A stretch of DNA of 49,029 nucleotides from contig JAEUPB010000019.1 of NCBI GenBank assembly GCA_016789955.1, positions 1 through 49,029 of the forward strand, given 5' to 3'. The notes beneath the pieces were generated by a model, which saw only the letters and a program-made list of their open reading frames with translations, was not told the DNA's origin and ran no database searches. Source of the DNA: Rubrivivax sp. (GTDB taxonomy: Bacteria > Pseudomonadota > Gammaproteobacteria > Burkholderiales > Burkholderiaceae_C). Positions 31,536 to 40,969 of the stretch are shown in pieces. Every line of letters begins with the position of its first letter. Within the stretch, counting starts at the first letter, position 1. The translations under genes were made by a program, and so were the position numbers.

Positions 31536-33350
31536 ATGAACGCTACTCCCGAAAGCTCCGGCATGCGCCCGCTGCGCATCGGCTGCGCCAGCGGCTTCTG
31601 GGGCGACACCGAGGCCGCCGCCGCGCAGCTCGTGCGGCGCGGCGACATCGACGTGCTGGTGTTCGACTACCTGGCCGAGATCACGATGTCGCTGCTGGCC
31701 CGCGCCCGCGCCAAGGACCCGACCGCCGGCTACGCCACCGACTTCGTGCGCACGCTGGCCCCGCTCGGGCCCGAGCTGCGAGATCGGCGCATCCGCGTCG
31801 TCTCCAATGCCGGCGGCGTGAACCCGCAGGCCTGCGCCGAGGCGCTACGCGCGGCGCTGGCGGCGCAGGGCGTGGCACTGTCGATCGCGGTGGTGGAGGG
31901 TGACGACCTCACTTCGCAGGTCGAGGCGCTGCGCGCTGCGGGCACCACCGAGATGAGCACCGGCGCGCCGCTGCCGGCCAGGCTCGCGAGCATCAACGCC
32001 TACCTCGGCGCGCAGCCGATCGCTGCGGCGCTGGATGCCGGCGCCGAGATCGTGATCACGGGCCGCGTCGTCGACAGCGCGGTGACGCTGGGCCCGCTGG
32101 TGCACCACTTCCGCTGGCGCTGGGACGACTGGGACCGGCTCGCGCTCTGCAGCCTGGCCGGCCACGTCATCGAGTGCGGCACGCAGTGCACCGGGGGCCT
32201 CTACACCGACTGGGAGCAGGTGCCGGGCTGGGACGACATGGGTTTTCCGGTGGTGGAGTTCGCCGCGGACGGCAGGCACTTCGTCGTCACCAAGCCACCC
32301 GGCACCGGCGGGCTCGTCACCCCGGGCACGGTGGGCGAGCAGATCCTCTACGAGATCGCCGACCCGCGCGACTACCGGCTGCCCGACGTGCGCTGCGACT
32401 TCGCCGACGTGCGCCTGGAGCTCGACGGCCCCGACCGCGTGCGCGTCAGCGGCGCGCGCGGCCGGCCGGCGCCGCGGCAGCTGAAGGTGAGCGCCACGCA
32501 TGCCGACGGCTGGCGGCTGATGGGCTCGCTGATGATCGGCGGCGCCGACGCGGCCCGCAAGGCGCAGCGCGTCGGCGAGGCCATCCTGGCGCGGGCCGGC
32601 CGACTGATGGCCGAGCGCGGCATGGCGCCGTTCACCGAGACGAGCCTGGAAGCGCTGGGCTCCGAGGCCACCTATGGCCCGCACAGCCGCGCGCGGGCCT
32701 CGCGGGAAGTCGTTCTGAAGATCGCCGCGCGGCATGCCGACAAGGCGGCGCTGGAGCTGCTGGCGCGCGAGTTCGCGCCGTCGGCGACGTCGATGGCGCA
32801 GGGCATCACCGGTTTCGCCGGCGGGCGGCCGTCGCCGTCGCCGGTGGTGCGGCTGTACTCGTGCCTGGTCGACCGGGCCGTGGCGCGGCCGCGGGTGATC
32901 GTCGACGGCCGGGAGCGGCCATTCGACGAAGTGGCCGTGGCGGCCGATCTGGCGGACACTTCGATGCCCACGGGATCAGCGGGTACGGCGGCCATCGCGG
33001 TGGGTCCCACAGAGCGTGTGCCCCTGCTGCGCATCGCCCACGGCCGCAGCGGCGACAAGGGCGACAGCGCCAACGTCGGCATCCTCGCACGCAGTGCCGA
33101 GGCCTACGCGTGGTTGCTCGAACACCTCGACGCAACCACCGTCGCCGCCTACTTCGCGCATGTGGCGCAAGGCCCCGTGGTGCGCTACGAGTTGCCGGGC
33201 CTGCGCGCCGTCAACTTCGTGCTGCAGCGCGCGCTGGGCGGCGGCGGCATCGCGTCGCTGCGCTACGACCCGCAGGGCAAGGCCTACGCGCAGATGCTGT
33301 TGGAGCTGGAGCTCGACGTGCCTTCCAGCGTGCTGGCCAGCATTCGATGA
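31536..33350 (+). CDS. atuA: AtuA-family protein (acyclic terpene utilisation)
   Basis: A 604-residue protein with the two-domain layout of AtuA. Residues ~10-450 form the DUF1446-type domain: RIGCASGFWGDTEAA at the start, VSNAGGVNPQACAEAL, VITGRVVDSAVTLGPL and ECGTQCTGGLYTDW. Residues ~490-600 form the smaller C-terminal domain beginning IAHGRSGDKGDSANVGI. AtuA is required for growth on acyclic terpenes in Pseudomonas, though its biochemical role is unclear to my knowledge. The family also occurs near other acyl-CoA carboxylases, so terpenes are not proven. Its TGA overlaps the TetR start (ATGA at 33347-33350). Confidence 0.92.
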   Translation: MNATPESSGMRPLRIGCASGFWGDTEAAAAQLVRRGDIDVLVFDYLAEITMSLLARARAKDPTAGYATDFVRTLAPLGPELRDRRIRVVSNAGGVNPQACAEALRAALAAQGVALSIAVVEGDDLTSQVEALRAAGTTEMSTGAPLPARLASINAYLGAQPIAAALDAGAEIVITGRVVDSAVTLGPLVHHFRWRWDDWDRLALCSLAGHVIECGTQCTGGLYTDWEQVPGWDDMGFPVVEFAADGRHFVVTKPPGTGGLVTPGTVGEQILYEIADPRDYRLPDVRCDFADVRLELDGPDRVRVSGARGRPAPRQLKVSATHADGWRLMGSLMIGGADAARKAQRVGEAILARAGRLMAERGMAPFTETSLEALGSEATYGPHSRARASREVVLKIAARHADKAALELLAREFAPSATSMAQGITGFAGGRPSPSPVVRLYSCLVDRAVARPRVIVDGRERPFDEVAVAADLADTSMPTGSAGTAAIAVGPTERVPLLRIAHGRSGDKGDSANVGILARSAEAYAWLLEHLDATTVAAYFAHVAQGPVVRYELPGLRAVNFVLQRALGGGGIASLRYDPQGKAYAQMLLELELDVPSSVLASIR

Positions 33351-34093
33351 ACGCAGCCGCCACGTCGCCCACCCCGATCGCCGCGGGCAAGGCCACGCCG
33401 CGCCGGTTGCGGCGTGCCGGCGAGATCCTGGCCGCAGCGCGCGAGGTGTTCCTCGACAAGGGCTTCGAGCGCTCGTCGGTGGCCGAGATCGCCGCGCGCG
33501 TGGGCGTCGTCGAAGGGTTGGTCTACACCTACTTCCCGACCAAGCGCGACCTGCTCAACGAGGTGTTGCGCGGCATGTACCTGCCGCTGCTGCGGGACAT
33601 CGAGGCCGGCTACGCGCGGCTGCACGGGCTGCGCAGCCGGCTGCGCTTCCTCGTGTGGCGGCACCTGCGCGTGTACGTGGAGGAGCCGGGCCTGTCGCGC
33701 ATCGTGCTGCACGAGGTGCGCACCGGGCCCGAGTACTTCAAGTCGGTGCTGCACGACCTGCACGTGCAGTACACGTCGTTCCTCGTGCGCACGATCCGCG
33801 AGGCCGAGGCTGCCGGCGAGCTGCTCCCGGGCACCGACGCCGAGATGGTGCGCAGCATGGTCTACGGCGGCATCGAGCACCGCATGTGGGCCACGCTGTT
33901 CGGCCGCGGCTCGGTGGACATCGAGGCCACCGCCGATGCCTACACCGACATGGTGCTGCGCGGCATCCAGCCCGCCAGCGACGCCGGCGTCGAGCAGCGC
34001 CTCGCGCGGCTCGAACGGCTGGTCTCGCCGCCGCCGCCGACAGCCACGCCGGCCCCCGCCCCGAAGCGCGCCGCGCGGCGCCGCCCTGCATGA
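33347..34093 (+). CDS. TetR-family transcriptional regulator
   Basis: A 248-residue regulator. The helix-turn-helix lies around residues 25-70: AREVFLDKGFERSSVAEIAARVGV followed by EGLVYTYFPTKRDLL, which is classical TetR. The C-terminal ligand-binding domain follows, with an extra Pro/Ala/Arg tail (PPPPTATPAPAPKRAARR). It is inside the operon between atuA and the biotin carboxylase gene, overlapping both by 4 bases. In Pseudomonas the atu cluster is controlled by AtuR, also TetR-type, which binds inverted repeats. The dyads at 22714-22731 and 22901-22918 are candidate sites, and a CoA ester the candidate inducer; both are inferences. Confidence 0.94.
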   Translation: MNAAATSPTPIAAGKATPRRLRRAGEILAAAREVFLDKGFERSSVAEIAARVGVVEGLVYTYFPTKRDLLNEVLRGMYLPLLRDIEAGYARLHGLRSRLRFLVWRHLRVYVEEPGLSRIVLHEVRTGPEYFKSVLHDLHVQYTSFLVRTIREAEAAGELLPGTDAEMVRSMVYGGIEHRMWATLFGRGSVDIEATADAYTDMVLRGIQPASDAGVEQRLARLERLVSPPPPTATPAPAPKRAARRRPA

Positions 34094-35562
34094 CGCCGAT
34101 CCGCAAGCTCTACATCGCCAACCGCGCCGAGATCGCGCTGCGCATCGTGCGCACCGCGCGGCGGCTGGGCATCGCCACCGTCGTGCCCTGGCACGGGCAG
34201 GATCGCCACGGCCCCGCGCTGGCAGAGGCCGACGAGACGGTGGAGATCCACGGCGAGCCGCCGGTGGCTGCCTGGCTGGACATCGACGCGCTGATCCGCT
34301 CGGCGCGCGAAGCCGGCTGCGACGCCATCCACCCGGGCTACGGCTTCCTGTCCGAGAACTCTGCCTTCGCGCGCGCCGTGCAGGCGGCCGGTCTCGTCTT
34401 CGTCGGCCCCGGGCCGGAGGCGATCGTCTTGATGGGCGACAAGGTCAGCGCGCGGCGGTTCGCCGTGCAGCACGGCGTGCCGGTCACGCCTTCGGCCGAC
34501 GAGGCCGACGACCCCGCCACGTTCGCCGAGCGCGCGCGGGCCGTCGGCTTCCCGCTGCTCGTGAAGGGTGCGGCGGGCGGCGGCGGCAAGGGCATGCAGA
34601 TCGTGCGCGAGCCGGCGCGGCTGGCCGATGCCATCGCCACTGCGCGTCGCGAGAGCGAGCGCTACTTCGGCGACGGCCGCCTCTTCGCCGAGCGCTACGT
34701 CGAGCGGCCGCGGCACATCGAGGTGCAGGTGTTCGGCGACGCGCACGGCAACGTGATCCATCTCGGCGAGCGCGAGTGCTCGATCCAGCGGCGCTTCCAG
34801 AAGCTGCTCGAGGAGTCACCCGCGCCGGGGCTGGCCCCGGCGCTGCGCGAGCGCATCTGCCACGCCGCGGTGACGCTGGCGCGTGCGGCCGGCTACGTGA
34901 ACGCCGGCACCGTGGAGTGCATCGTCTCGCCGCAGGGCGAGTTCTACTTCCTCGAGATGAACACGCGGCTGCAGGTCGAGCACCCGGTGACCGAGGCCGT
35001 GACGGGGCTGGACCTGGTGGAGCTGCAGATCCGCGTGGCCGAAGGCCGGCCACTGCCGCTGGCGCAGGCCGACGTGCGCTGGAGCGGCCACGCGATCGAG
35101 GCGCGGCTGCTGGCCGAGGACGCCGATGCCGGCTTCGTGCCCGACACCGGCGCCGCGCGGCGGCTGATCTGGCCGCAGGGGCCGGGGCTGCGCGTGGACG
35201 CCGGCATCACCGAGGGCGCGCCGGTCACCGCGGATTTCGATTCGATGCTGGCGAAGCTCATCTCGCACGGCGCCACGCGGGAGTTGGCGATCTCGCGGCT
35301 GGCCCAGGCGCTGCACGAGACGGTGCTGCTGGGCGTCACCGTCAATGCCGACTACCTCGCCCGCGTGCTGCGCCACCCGGCGTTTGCCGCCGGAGAGACC
35401 GACACGGGCTTCCTCGAACGTCACCGCGAGGCGCTGAAGCCCGCGCCGCTCACCGACGACCAGCGCCGCCTGCTGCTGGGCGCGGCGGCACTGGCGCTGT
35501 CCGAGCCGGCGGCGCGCGCGCTGCCGATGCCCTACGCGGCCATGGGCGCTTGGCGCAACTGA
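34090..35562 (+). CDS. biotin carboxylase domain of an acyl-CoA carboxylase alpha subunit (split)
   Basis: 490 residues covering the full biotin carboxylase module: KLYIANRAEIALRI at the start (NRAE where most have NRGE), HPGYGFLSEN, the ATP-grasp loop GGGGKGM near residue 163, ECSIQRRFQKLLEE, and EMNTRLQVEHPVTE near residue 289. It ends MPYAAMGAWRN, equivalent to the end of the carboxylase core in methylcrotonyl-CoA carboxylase alpha subunits. The biotin-carrier part is in the next gene, in the same frame, after a TGA and eleven codons without a further stop. It carboxylates biotin with bicarbonate and ATP. The start overlaps the TetR stop. Confidence 0.93.
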   Translation: MTPIRKLYIANRAEIALRIVRTARRLGIATVVPWHGQDRHGPALAEADETVEIHGEPPVAAWLDIDALIRSAREAGCDAIHPGYGFLSENSAFARAVQAAGLVFVGPGPEAIVLMGDKVSARRFAVQHGVPVTPSADEADDPATFAERARAVGFPLLVKGAAGGGGKGMQIVREPARLADAIATARRESERYFGDGRLFAERYVERPRHIEVQVFGDAHGNVIHLGERECSIQRRFQKLLEESPAPGLAPALRERICHAAVTLARAAGYVNAGTVECIVSPQGEFYFLEMNTRLQVEHPVTEAVTGLDLVELQIRVAEGRPLPLAQADVRWSGHAIEARLLAEDADAGFVPDTGAARRLIWPQGPGLRVDAGITEGAPVTADFDSMLAKLISHGATRELAISRLAQALHETVLLGVTVNADYLARVLRHPAFAAGETDTGFLERHREALKPAPLTDDQRRLLLGAAALALSEPAARALPMPYAAMGAWRN

Positions 35563-35595
35563 CCCTCCGCACGACGCGAACCTTCCGAACAGGCG

Positions 35596-36102
35596 ATGAC
35601 CCAGTTCCACTTCAGCGACAACCCGCAGCAGCGGCACACCGTGCGGCCGGACCCGGGCGGCACCGGCGTCATCGTCGACGGGGCCGACGTGCGCGTGCAG
35701 GCCGACACCCAGGGGCGCTTCCAGGCGCAGCTCGACGGCCGCCCCGAGCGGCTGCACGCCGTGGCGCACGGCGACACCGTGCACGTGCACTGGCGCGGCC
35801 GCGCGTGGCGCCTCGAGCGGGTGGACCCGCTGCGCGGCGCGGGTGGTGGCGGCAGTGGCGGCGCCGGGGCGTCGCTGGCGCCGATGCCGGGCGTGGTGGT
35901 GTCGGTGCTGGCCGAACCCGGGCAGCGCGTGCGCGAGGGCGATGCGCTGCTGGTCATCGAGAGCATGAAGCTGCAGACCACCCTCACCGCCGAGTGCGAC
36001 GGCAGGCTGGCCGAGGTGTGCGTCGCCCCCGGGCAGACCTTCCAGCGCGGCGCGGTGCTGGCTCGCGTCGCGCCCGATGGCGCAGGGGAGGCCGGCACAT
36101 GA
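35596..36102 (+). CDS. BT-domain/biotin carboxyl carrier protein (C-terminal half of split alpha subunit)
   Basis: 168 residues. The first ~90 resemble the BT interaction domain of MCC-type alpha subunits (DGRPERLHAVAHGDTVHVHWRGRAWRLE-like, ending DP). A Gly-rich linker follows, then a biotinyl domain with ESMKLQ, in which Lys125 is the biotin-acceptor residue (SMKL rather than the common AMKM). Together with the upstream gene and the intervening codons the length is 670 residues, the usual size of an undivided alpha subunit. The ribosome site is weak (CAGG), so expression may depend on coupling or readthrough. It overlaps the beta-subunit gene by ATGA. Confidence 0.92.
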   Translation: MTQFHFSDNPQQRHTVRPDPGGTGVIVDGADVRVQADTQGRFQAQLDGRPERLHAVAHGDTVHVHWRGRAWRLERVDPLRGAGGGGSGGAGASLAPMPGVVVSVLAEPGQRVREGDALLVIESMKLQTTLTAECDGRLAEVCVAPGQTFQRGAVLARVAPDGAGEAGT

Positions 36103-37706
36103 CCCGCCTGCACACCCACGTCGACACCGCGTCGGAGAGCTACCGCCGCAACCACGCCGAGATGACGCGCCGCGTGCAGGCGCTGCGCGAGCTCACGCAC
36201 AAGGTGCGCCACGAACGCCCGCAGCGCGACCTCGACCGGCTGCACCGCCAGAAGAAGCTCACGGTGCGCGAGCGGCTGGACCTGCTGCTGGACCCCGGCA
36301 CGCCGTTCCTCGAACTCTCGACGCTGGCCGCCAACCGCGCCTACGAAGGCGAGGTGCATGGGGCCGGGCAGGTGTCGGGCATCGGCATCGTGAACGGGCG
36401 CGAGGTGGTGATCCATGCCGACGACCCCAGCATCAAGGGCGGCGCCTGGTACCCGCTGTCGATCAAGAAGATCGTGCGCACGCTCGACGTGGCCATCGAG
36501 AACCGTCTGCCGGTGATGCACCTGTGCGACAGCGCCGGCGGCTTCCTGCCGCTGCAGTCGGAGCTGTTCCCCGACCGCTACGCCGCCGGCCGCATCTTCC
36601 GCAACCAGTGCGTGCTGTCCAAGCTCGGCGTGCCGCAGATCGCCGTGGTGCTGGGCCACTGCACCGCGGGTGGCGCGTACATCCCGGCGCTGTGCGACTA
36701 CTCGGTGATCGTGCGCGGCAACGGTGGCGTGTTCCTCGGCGGGCCGCCGCTCGTGAAGGCGGCCACCGGCGAGATCGTCAGCGCCGAGGCGCTGGGGGGC
36801 GCCGACATGCACACGAGCATCTCCGGCACCTGCGACTACCCGGCCGACGACGAGCCGCACGCCTTCGCGATCGCACGCGACATCCTGGCGCAGACCACGC
36901 CGATCGAGAAGACGCGCATCGACCGCGCCCAGCCCGAGCCGCCTTTCCACGACCCCGCCGAGCTGTACGGGATCATCCCCGCCGACTGGAAGACCGGCTT
37001 CGACATGCGCGAGGTGATCGCGCGGCTCGTCGACGGCAGCCGCTTCCACGAGTACCAGCCGCAGTACGGCACCACGCTGGTGTGCGGCTGGGCGCGCATC
37101 TGGGGCTGGAAGGTCGGCATCCTCGCCAACAACGGCGTGCTGTTCAACGACAGCTCGCTGAAGGCTGCCCACTTCATGCGCCTGTGCGACCGCGACCGCA
37201 CGCCGCTCGTGTTCCTGCAGAACATCACCGGCTACATGGTCGGCCGCGAGTACGAGGAGCGCGGCATCACCAAGGACGGCGCGAAGATGATCATGACGCA
37301 GGTCGGCTGCTCGGTGCCCAAGTTCACGGTGATCGTCGGCGGCTCCTTCGGCGCAGGCAACTACGGCATGTGCGGCCGCGCCTACGACGGTCGATTCCTG
37401 TGGATGTGGCCGCAGTCGCAGATCGCCGTGATGGGTGCCGAGCAGGCGGCCAACACGCTGGCCGAGGTGAAGATCCGCCAGCTCGAGCGCCACGGCCACC
37501 AGCTCACCGAACAGGAGATCGCGGCGATCCGCGACCCGGTGCTCACCCGCTTTCGCGCCGAGAGCGACGCCTACCACTCGACGTCGGAGCTGTGGGACGA
37601 CGGCATCCTCGACCCGCTGGACACCCGCAACGCGCTCGGCATCGCGATCAGCGCCTCGCTGAACGCACCGTTCGGCGAGCCGGGCTACGGCGTCCTGCGG
37701 CTGTGA
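36099..37706 (+). CDS. acyl-CoA carboxylase carboxyltransferase (beta) subunit, MCC/GCC-like
   Basis: A 535-residue carboxyltransferase typical of methylcrotonyl/geranyl-CoA carboxylase beta subunits. Seen are KLTVRERLDLLLDPGTPF, HADDPSIKGGAWYP, LCDSAGGFLPLQSE, GHCTAGGAYIPALCDY, the C-terminal LQNITGYMVGREYEERGITKDGAKM and GSFGAGNYGMCGRAYD. It transfers the carboxyl group from biotin to the gamma-carbon of a 3-methyl-2-enoyl-CoA. MCC and GCC differ at an active-site residue that must be read from an alignment. The gene overlaps the carrier gene by 4 bases and is followed by a GTG-started ligase after 10 bases. Confidence 0.94.
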   Translation: MTRLHTHVDTASESYRRNHAEMTRRVQALRELTHKVRHERPQRDLDRLHRQKKLTVRERLDLLLDPGTPFLELSTLAANRAYEGEVHGAGQVSGIGIVNGREVVIHADDPSIKGGAWYPLSIKKIVRTLDVAIENRLPVMHLCDSAGGFLPLQSELFPDRYAAGRIFRNQCVLSKLGVPQIAVVLGHCTAGGAYIPALCDYSVIVRGNGGVFLGGPPLVKAATGEIVSAEALGGADMHTSISGTCDYPADDEPHAFAIARDILAQTTPIEKTRIDRAQPEPPFHDPAELYGIIPADWKTGFDMREVIARLVDGSRFHEYQPQYGTTLVCGWARIWGWKVGILANNGVLFNDSSLKAAHFMRLCDRDRTPLVFLQNITGYMVGREYEERGITKDGAKMIMTQVGCSVPKFTVIVGGSFGAGNYGMCGRAYDGRFLWMWPQSQIAVMGAEQAANTLAEVKIRQLERHGHQLTEQEIAAIRDPVLTRFRAESDAYHSTSELWDDGILDPLDTRNALGIAISASLNAPFGEPGYGVLRL

Positions 37707-37716
37707 GGAGGCCGAC

Positions 37717-39360
37717 GTGATCACGCCCGAACCGTCGTCGACCATCGGAGAGACGTGGATCCGCTGCGTCGAGGCCTGGGGTCCACGGCCGTTCCTCGCC
37801 GCACCGGCCAATCCGGCCCGCGCCTACCACCCGCAGGGGCTGGAGTGGAGCTATGCCGAAGTCGGCGCGGCGGTGGCGGCCTTGCAGGCGCGCTATGCCG
37901 CAGCGGGCTACGGCCTGGGGCACCGCGTGGCGCTGCTGATGGAGAACCGGCCCGAGCACCTGCTGCACAAGCTCGCGATGAACGCGCTGGGTGTGTGCTG
38001 CGTGCCGCTGAACGCCGACCACCGGCCGCGCGAGATGGCCTACGTGATCGACCACGCTCGGGTCGACCTCGTCATCGCCGTGGGGCCCCTCGTGCCGCTG
38101 CTGCACGAGGCGCTGGCCGCCGCCACGCACAGCCCCCTGGTGGCGCCGGCGGAGGGCGATGCGCCGCTGCCACGGCCCCTGCGCGCTGCCGAGTCCGGCA
38201 CGCCCGGCCCCGACACGCCCGCCAGCGTGCTCTACACCTCGGGCACCACCGGCCGACCCAAGGGCTGCGTGCTGTCGCACGGCTACGAGCTCGAGGCCGG
38301 GCGCTGGTACGCCACCGCTGGCGGCCTGGCGAGCTTCACCGACGGCGAGGACCGGCTCTACAACCCGCTGCCGCTGTTCCACGTCAACGCGTCGATCTTC
38401 TCGTTCTACGCCGTGATGCTGCGCGGCAACTGCCAGGTGCAGACCGACCGCTTCAGCCCGACGCGCTGGTGGGCCGAGGTGCATGCGTCGCGTGCCACCG
38501 TCGTGCACTACCTGGGCGTGGTGGTGCCGATGCTGCTGGTGCAGCCGCCCTCGCCGCTGGATCGCGGCCACCGCGTGCGCTTCGCGATCGGTGCGGGGGT
38601 GGACCCGCAGCGCCACGCCGAGTTCGAGCAGCGCTTCGGATTCCCGCTGATCGAGATCTGGGGCATGACCGAGATGGTCCGCGCGGTGTTCGACAACGAG
38701 GCGCCGCGGCAGGTGGGTACGCGCGTGTTCGGCCGTCCCCGGCCGGGGCTGGAGGTTCGCGTCGTCGACGACCAAGGCCGCGACGTGCCCGACGGCACGC
38801 CCGGCGAGATGCTGGTGCGCCACTCCGCCGCCACGCCGCGCGCCGGCTTCCACAGCGGCTACCTCGACGACCCGGTGGCCACCGAGCAGGCCTGGCGCGG
38901 CGGCTGGTTCCACACCGGCGACATCGTCACCCGCGCGCCGGCCGACGGGCTGCTGCGCTTCGTCGACCGGCGCAAGAACATCATCCGCCGCTCGGGCGAG
39001 AACATCGCCGCGGCCGAGGTCGAGGCGGTGCTGCAGGAGCACCCGTGGGTGGAGCAGGCCGCGGTGCTGGCCGTGCCCGACGAGGTGCGTGAGGAGGAGG
39101 TGCTGGCTTGCGTGGTGCTCGCCGCCGCAGGCCGTGCCGACCCAGCCGCCGCGGTGGAGGCGCTGTTCGAGCATTGCCGGCAGGAGCTGGCCTACTACAA
39201 GGCGCCGGGCTGGCTGTGGATCACCGACCAGATCCCGACGACCTCGACGCAGAAGATCCAGAAGCACCAGATCTTCGAGCCCGGCAGCGACCCGCGCCGG
39301 GTGCCCGGGATGATCGACCTGCGTGCGCGCAAGAAGCGCGACGCCGCCACGAGGAGCTGA
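37717..39360 (+). CDS. second AMP-forming acyl-CoA ligase (CaiC-like)
   Basis: 547 residues starting at GTG 37717, supported by GAGGAGG ending 6 bases upstream. The P-loop is YTSGTTGRPKG near residue 172, GMTEMVR lies near 316, TGDIVTRAPADGLLRFVDRRKNIIRRSGENI is the adenylation/hinge region, and the Lys for adenylation is about residue 512 in STQKIQKHQ. It belongs to the medium-length ligases such as crotonobetaine/carnitine-CoA ligase. Having two ligases of different subgroups in one operon suggests two different acids are activated, for instance the imported compound and a cleavage product. Confidence 0.92.
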   Translation: MITPEPSSTIGETWIRCVEAWGPRPFLAAPANPARAYHPQGLEWSYAEVGAAVAALQARYAAAGYGLGHRVALLMENRPEHLLHKLAMNALGVCCVPLNADHRPREMAYVIDHARVDLVIAVGPLVPLLHEALAAATHSPLVAPAEGDAPLPRPLRAAESGTPGPDTPASVLYTSGTTGRPKGCVLSHGYELEAGRWYATAGGLASFTDGEDRLYNPLPLFHVNASIFSFYAVMLRGNCQVQTDRFSPTRWWAEVHASRATVVHYLGVVVPMLLVQPPSPLDRGHRVRFAIGAGVDPQRHAEFEQRFGFPLIEIWGMTEMVRAVFDNEAPRQVGTRVFGRPRPGLEVRVVDDQGRDVPDGTPGEMLVRHSAATPRAGFHSGYLDDPVATEQAWRGGWFHTGDIVTRAPADGLLRFVDRRKNIIRRSGENIAAAEVEAVLQEHPWVEQAAVLAVPDEVREEEVLACVVLAAAGRADPAAAVEALFEHCRQELAYYKAPGWLWITDQIPTTSTQKIQKHQIFEPGSDPRRVPGMIDLRARKKRDAATRS

Positions 39361-39365
39361 ACGAG

Positions 39366-40337
39366 ATGCCGCTGCCGCCGATCTTCCGCGGGGCCCTGCG
39401 CGTGCCGGTGATCGGCTCGCCGATGTTCCTGGTGTCGTTTCCGCCGCTGGTGCAGGCGCTGTGCCGGGCCGGCGTGGTGGGCACCTTCCCGCACGTCAAC
39501 GCGCGCACCACCGAGCAGCTCGACGCCTGGCTCACCGAGATCGAAGCGGGCCTGGCCGCGCACCGCGCCGCAGACCCGCAGGCGGTGGTGGCGCCGCACG
39601 GCATCAACCTGATCGTGCACCGCACGCAGCCGCGCACCGAGCCCGACCTCGAAGTGGTGGTGCGCCACCGCGTGCCCTTCGTCATCACCTGCCTGGGCCA
39701 CCCGGGCAAGGTGGTGGAGGCCGTGCACGGCTACGGCGGCACGGTGTTCAGCGACGTGACCGGCGCCGACCACGCGCGCAAGGCGCTGGATGCGGGCGTG
39801 GACGGGCTGATCTGCGTCGGTGCCGGTGCCGGCGGGCATGCGTCGGCACAGAGCGGCTTCACGCTGGTGCGCGAGATCCGCGCGTTCTACGACGGCTGCC
39901 TGGTGCTCGGCGGTGGCATCGGTGACGGCTTCCAGGTGCGCGCCGCCGAGGTGCTGGGCGCCGACCTGGCCTACATGGGCACGCGCTTCATCGCCAGCGC
40001 CGAGTCGCAGGCCAGCGACGACTACAAGCGCATGCTGGTCGAGGCGCGCGTGTCCGACCTCGTCTACACCGATCGGCTCTCGGGCGTGCACGCGAACTTC
40101 CTGCGGCCCTCGCTCGAGCGCCACGGCATCGACGTCGCCACGCTGCCGCCGAAGCAGCCCTTCATGGGCGGCATGAACGACCCCGGCGTGAAGCTGTGGA
40201 AGGACCTGTGGAGCGCCGGGCACGGCGTGGCCACCATCACCGACGTGCCGCCGGTGGCCGAGCTGGTCGACCGGCTGGTGGCCGAGTACGCGGCGGCTCG
40301 TGCGGTGCCTCCCAGCCCGAGTCTCGCGGCTCGCTGA
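39366..40337 (+). CDS. nitronate monooxygenase-family FMN protein
   Basis: A 323-residue TIM-barrel flavoprotein of the 2-nitropropane dioxygenase/nitronate monooxygenase family. It begins FRGALRVPVIGSPMFLVS, and has the catalytic-type His158 in GAGAGGHASAQ and the FMN-phosphate segment GGGIGDGFQVRAAEVLGADLAYMGTRF. Family members also include enoyl reductases, so the name should not be taken as the activity. AGGAG at 39350-39354 precedes the start. In a CoA-ester operon, reduction or oxygenation of an unsaturated intermediate is a reasonable alternative to nitronate detoxification. Confidence 0.9.
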   Translation: MPLPPIFRGALRVPVIGSPMFLVSFPPLVQALCRAGVVGTFPHVNARTTEQLDAWLTEIEAGLAAHRAADPQAVVAPHGINLIVHRTQPRTEPDLEVVVRHRVPFVITCLGHPGKVVEAVHGYGGTVFSDVTGADHARKALDAGVDGLICVGAGAGGHASAQSGFTLVREIRAFYDGCLVLGGGIGDGFQVRAAEVLGADLAYMGTRFIASAESQASDDYKRMLVEARVSDLVYTDRLSGVHANFLRPSLERHGIDVATLPPKQPFMGGMNDPGVKLWKDLWSAGHGVATITDVPPVAELVDRLVAEYAAARAVPPSPSLAAR

Positions 40338-40339
40338 CC

Positions 40340-40969
40340 ATGTCCGGCCCCGTCGAGTTCTGGTTCGATTTCGGCTCGCCCTACGCCTACCTCGCGGCCG
40401 AGAAGCTGCCGGCGATCGTGGCGGCGCAAGGCCGCACGCTGCGCTGGCGGCCGGTGCTGCTGTTCGCGGTGCTGCGCAAGCTCGATCTGCCGCCGCCGAT
40501 GGGCCACCCGGCCAAGCGCGACTACCTGCTGATGGACTTCGACCGCTCGGCACGGCACCTGGGCGTGCCCTACCGCCACCCGACGCGCTTCCCGGTGGTG
40601 TCGCCGTGGCCGGCGCGGCTGTTCCACGCCCTCGCCGCGCGCGACGAGGCGGCCGCGGCGGCGTTCGCGCGCGACGCCTTGCGCGCAGCGTTCCGCGACG
40701 ACCAGCCGCTGGATGAGTGGCCCGCGCTGCTGGCGCTGGCCGCGCGCCACGACGACCGCGGCGCCGACGCGCTGCTCGCCGCGGCCGACGGCGCGGCCGC
40801 GCGCGCCGCGCTGGCCGCCGCCATCGACGAGGCCGCCGCCCGCGGCCTGTTCGGATCGCCCTTCGTCGTGATCGACGGCGAAGGATTCTTCGGTGCCGAC
40901 CGACTGCCGCAGGTCGAGGCCCGCCTCGCCGGCACGCTGGCACCTCACACACCATTGCCCTTGCCATGA
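40340..40969 (+). CDS. DsbA-fold 2-hydroxychromene-2-carboxylate isomerase-like protein
   Basis: 209 residues of the kappa-GST/HCCA-isomerase family: the N terminus VEFWFDFGSPYAYLAAEKL places Ser13 where the glutathione-activating Ser is expected and there is no CxxC, while FGSPFVVIDGEGFFGADRLPQ is the conserved cis-Pro and C-terminal segment. Such enzymes use glutathione in isomerisation or thiol chemistry. It starts 2 bases after the preceding stop, and its TGA overlaps the next ATG. The connection with the CoA pathway is not obvious. Confidence 0.9.
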   Translation: MSGPVEFWFDFGSPYAYLAAEKLPAIVAAQGRTLRWRPVLLFAVLRKLDLPPPMGHPAKRDYLLMDFDRSARHLGVPYRHPTRFPVVSPWPARLFHALAARDEAAAAAFARDALRAAFRDDQPLDEWPALLALAARHDDRGADALLAAADGAAARAALAAAIDEAAARGLFGSPFVVIDGEGFFGADRLPQVEARLAGTLAPHTPLPLP

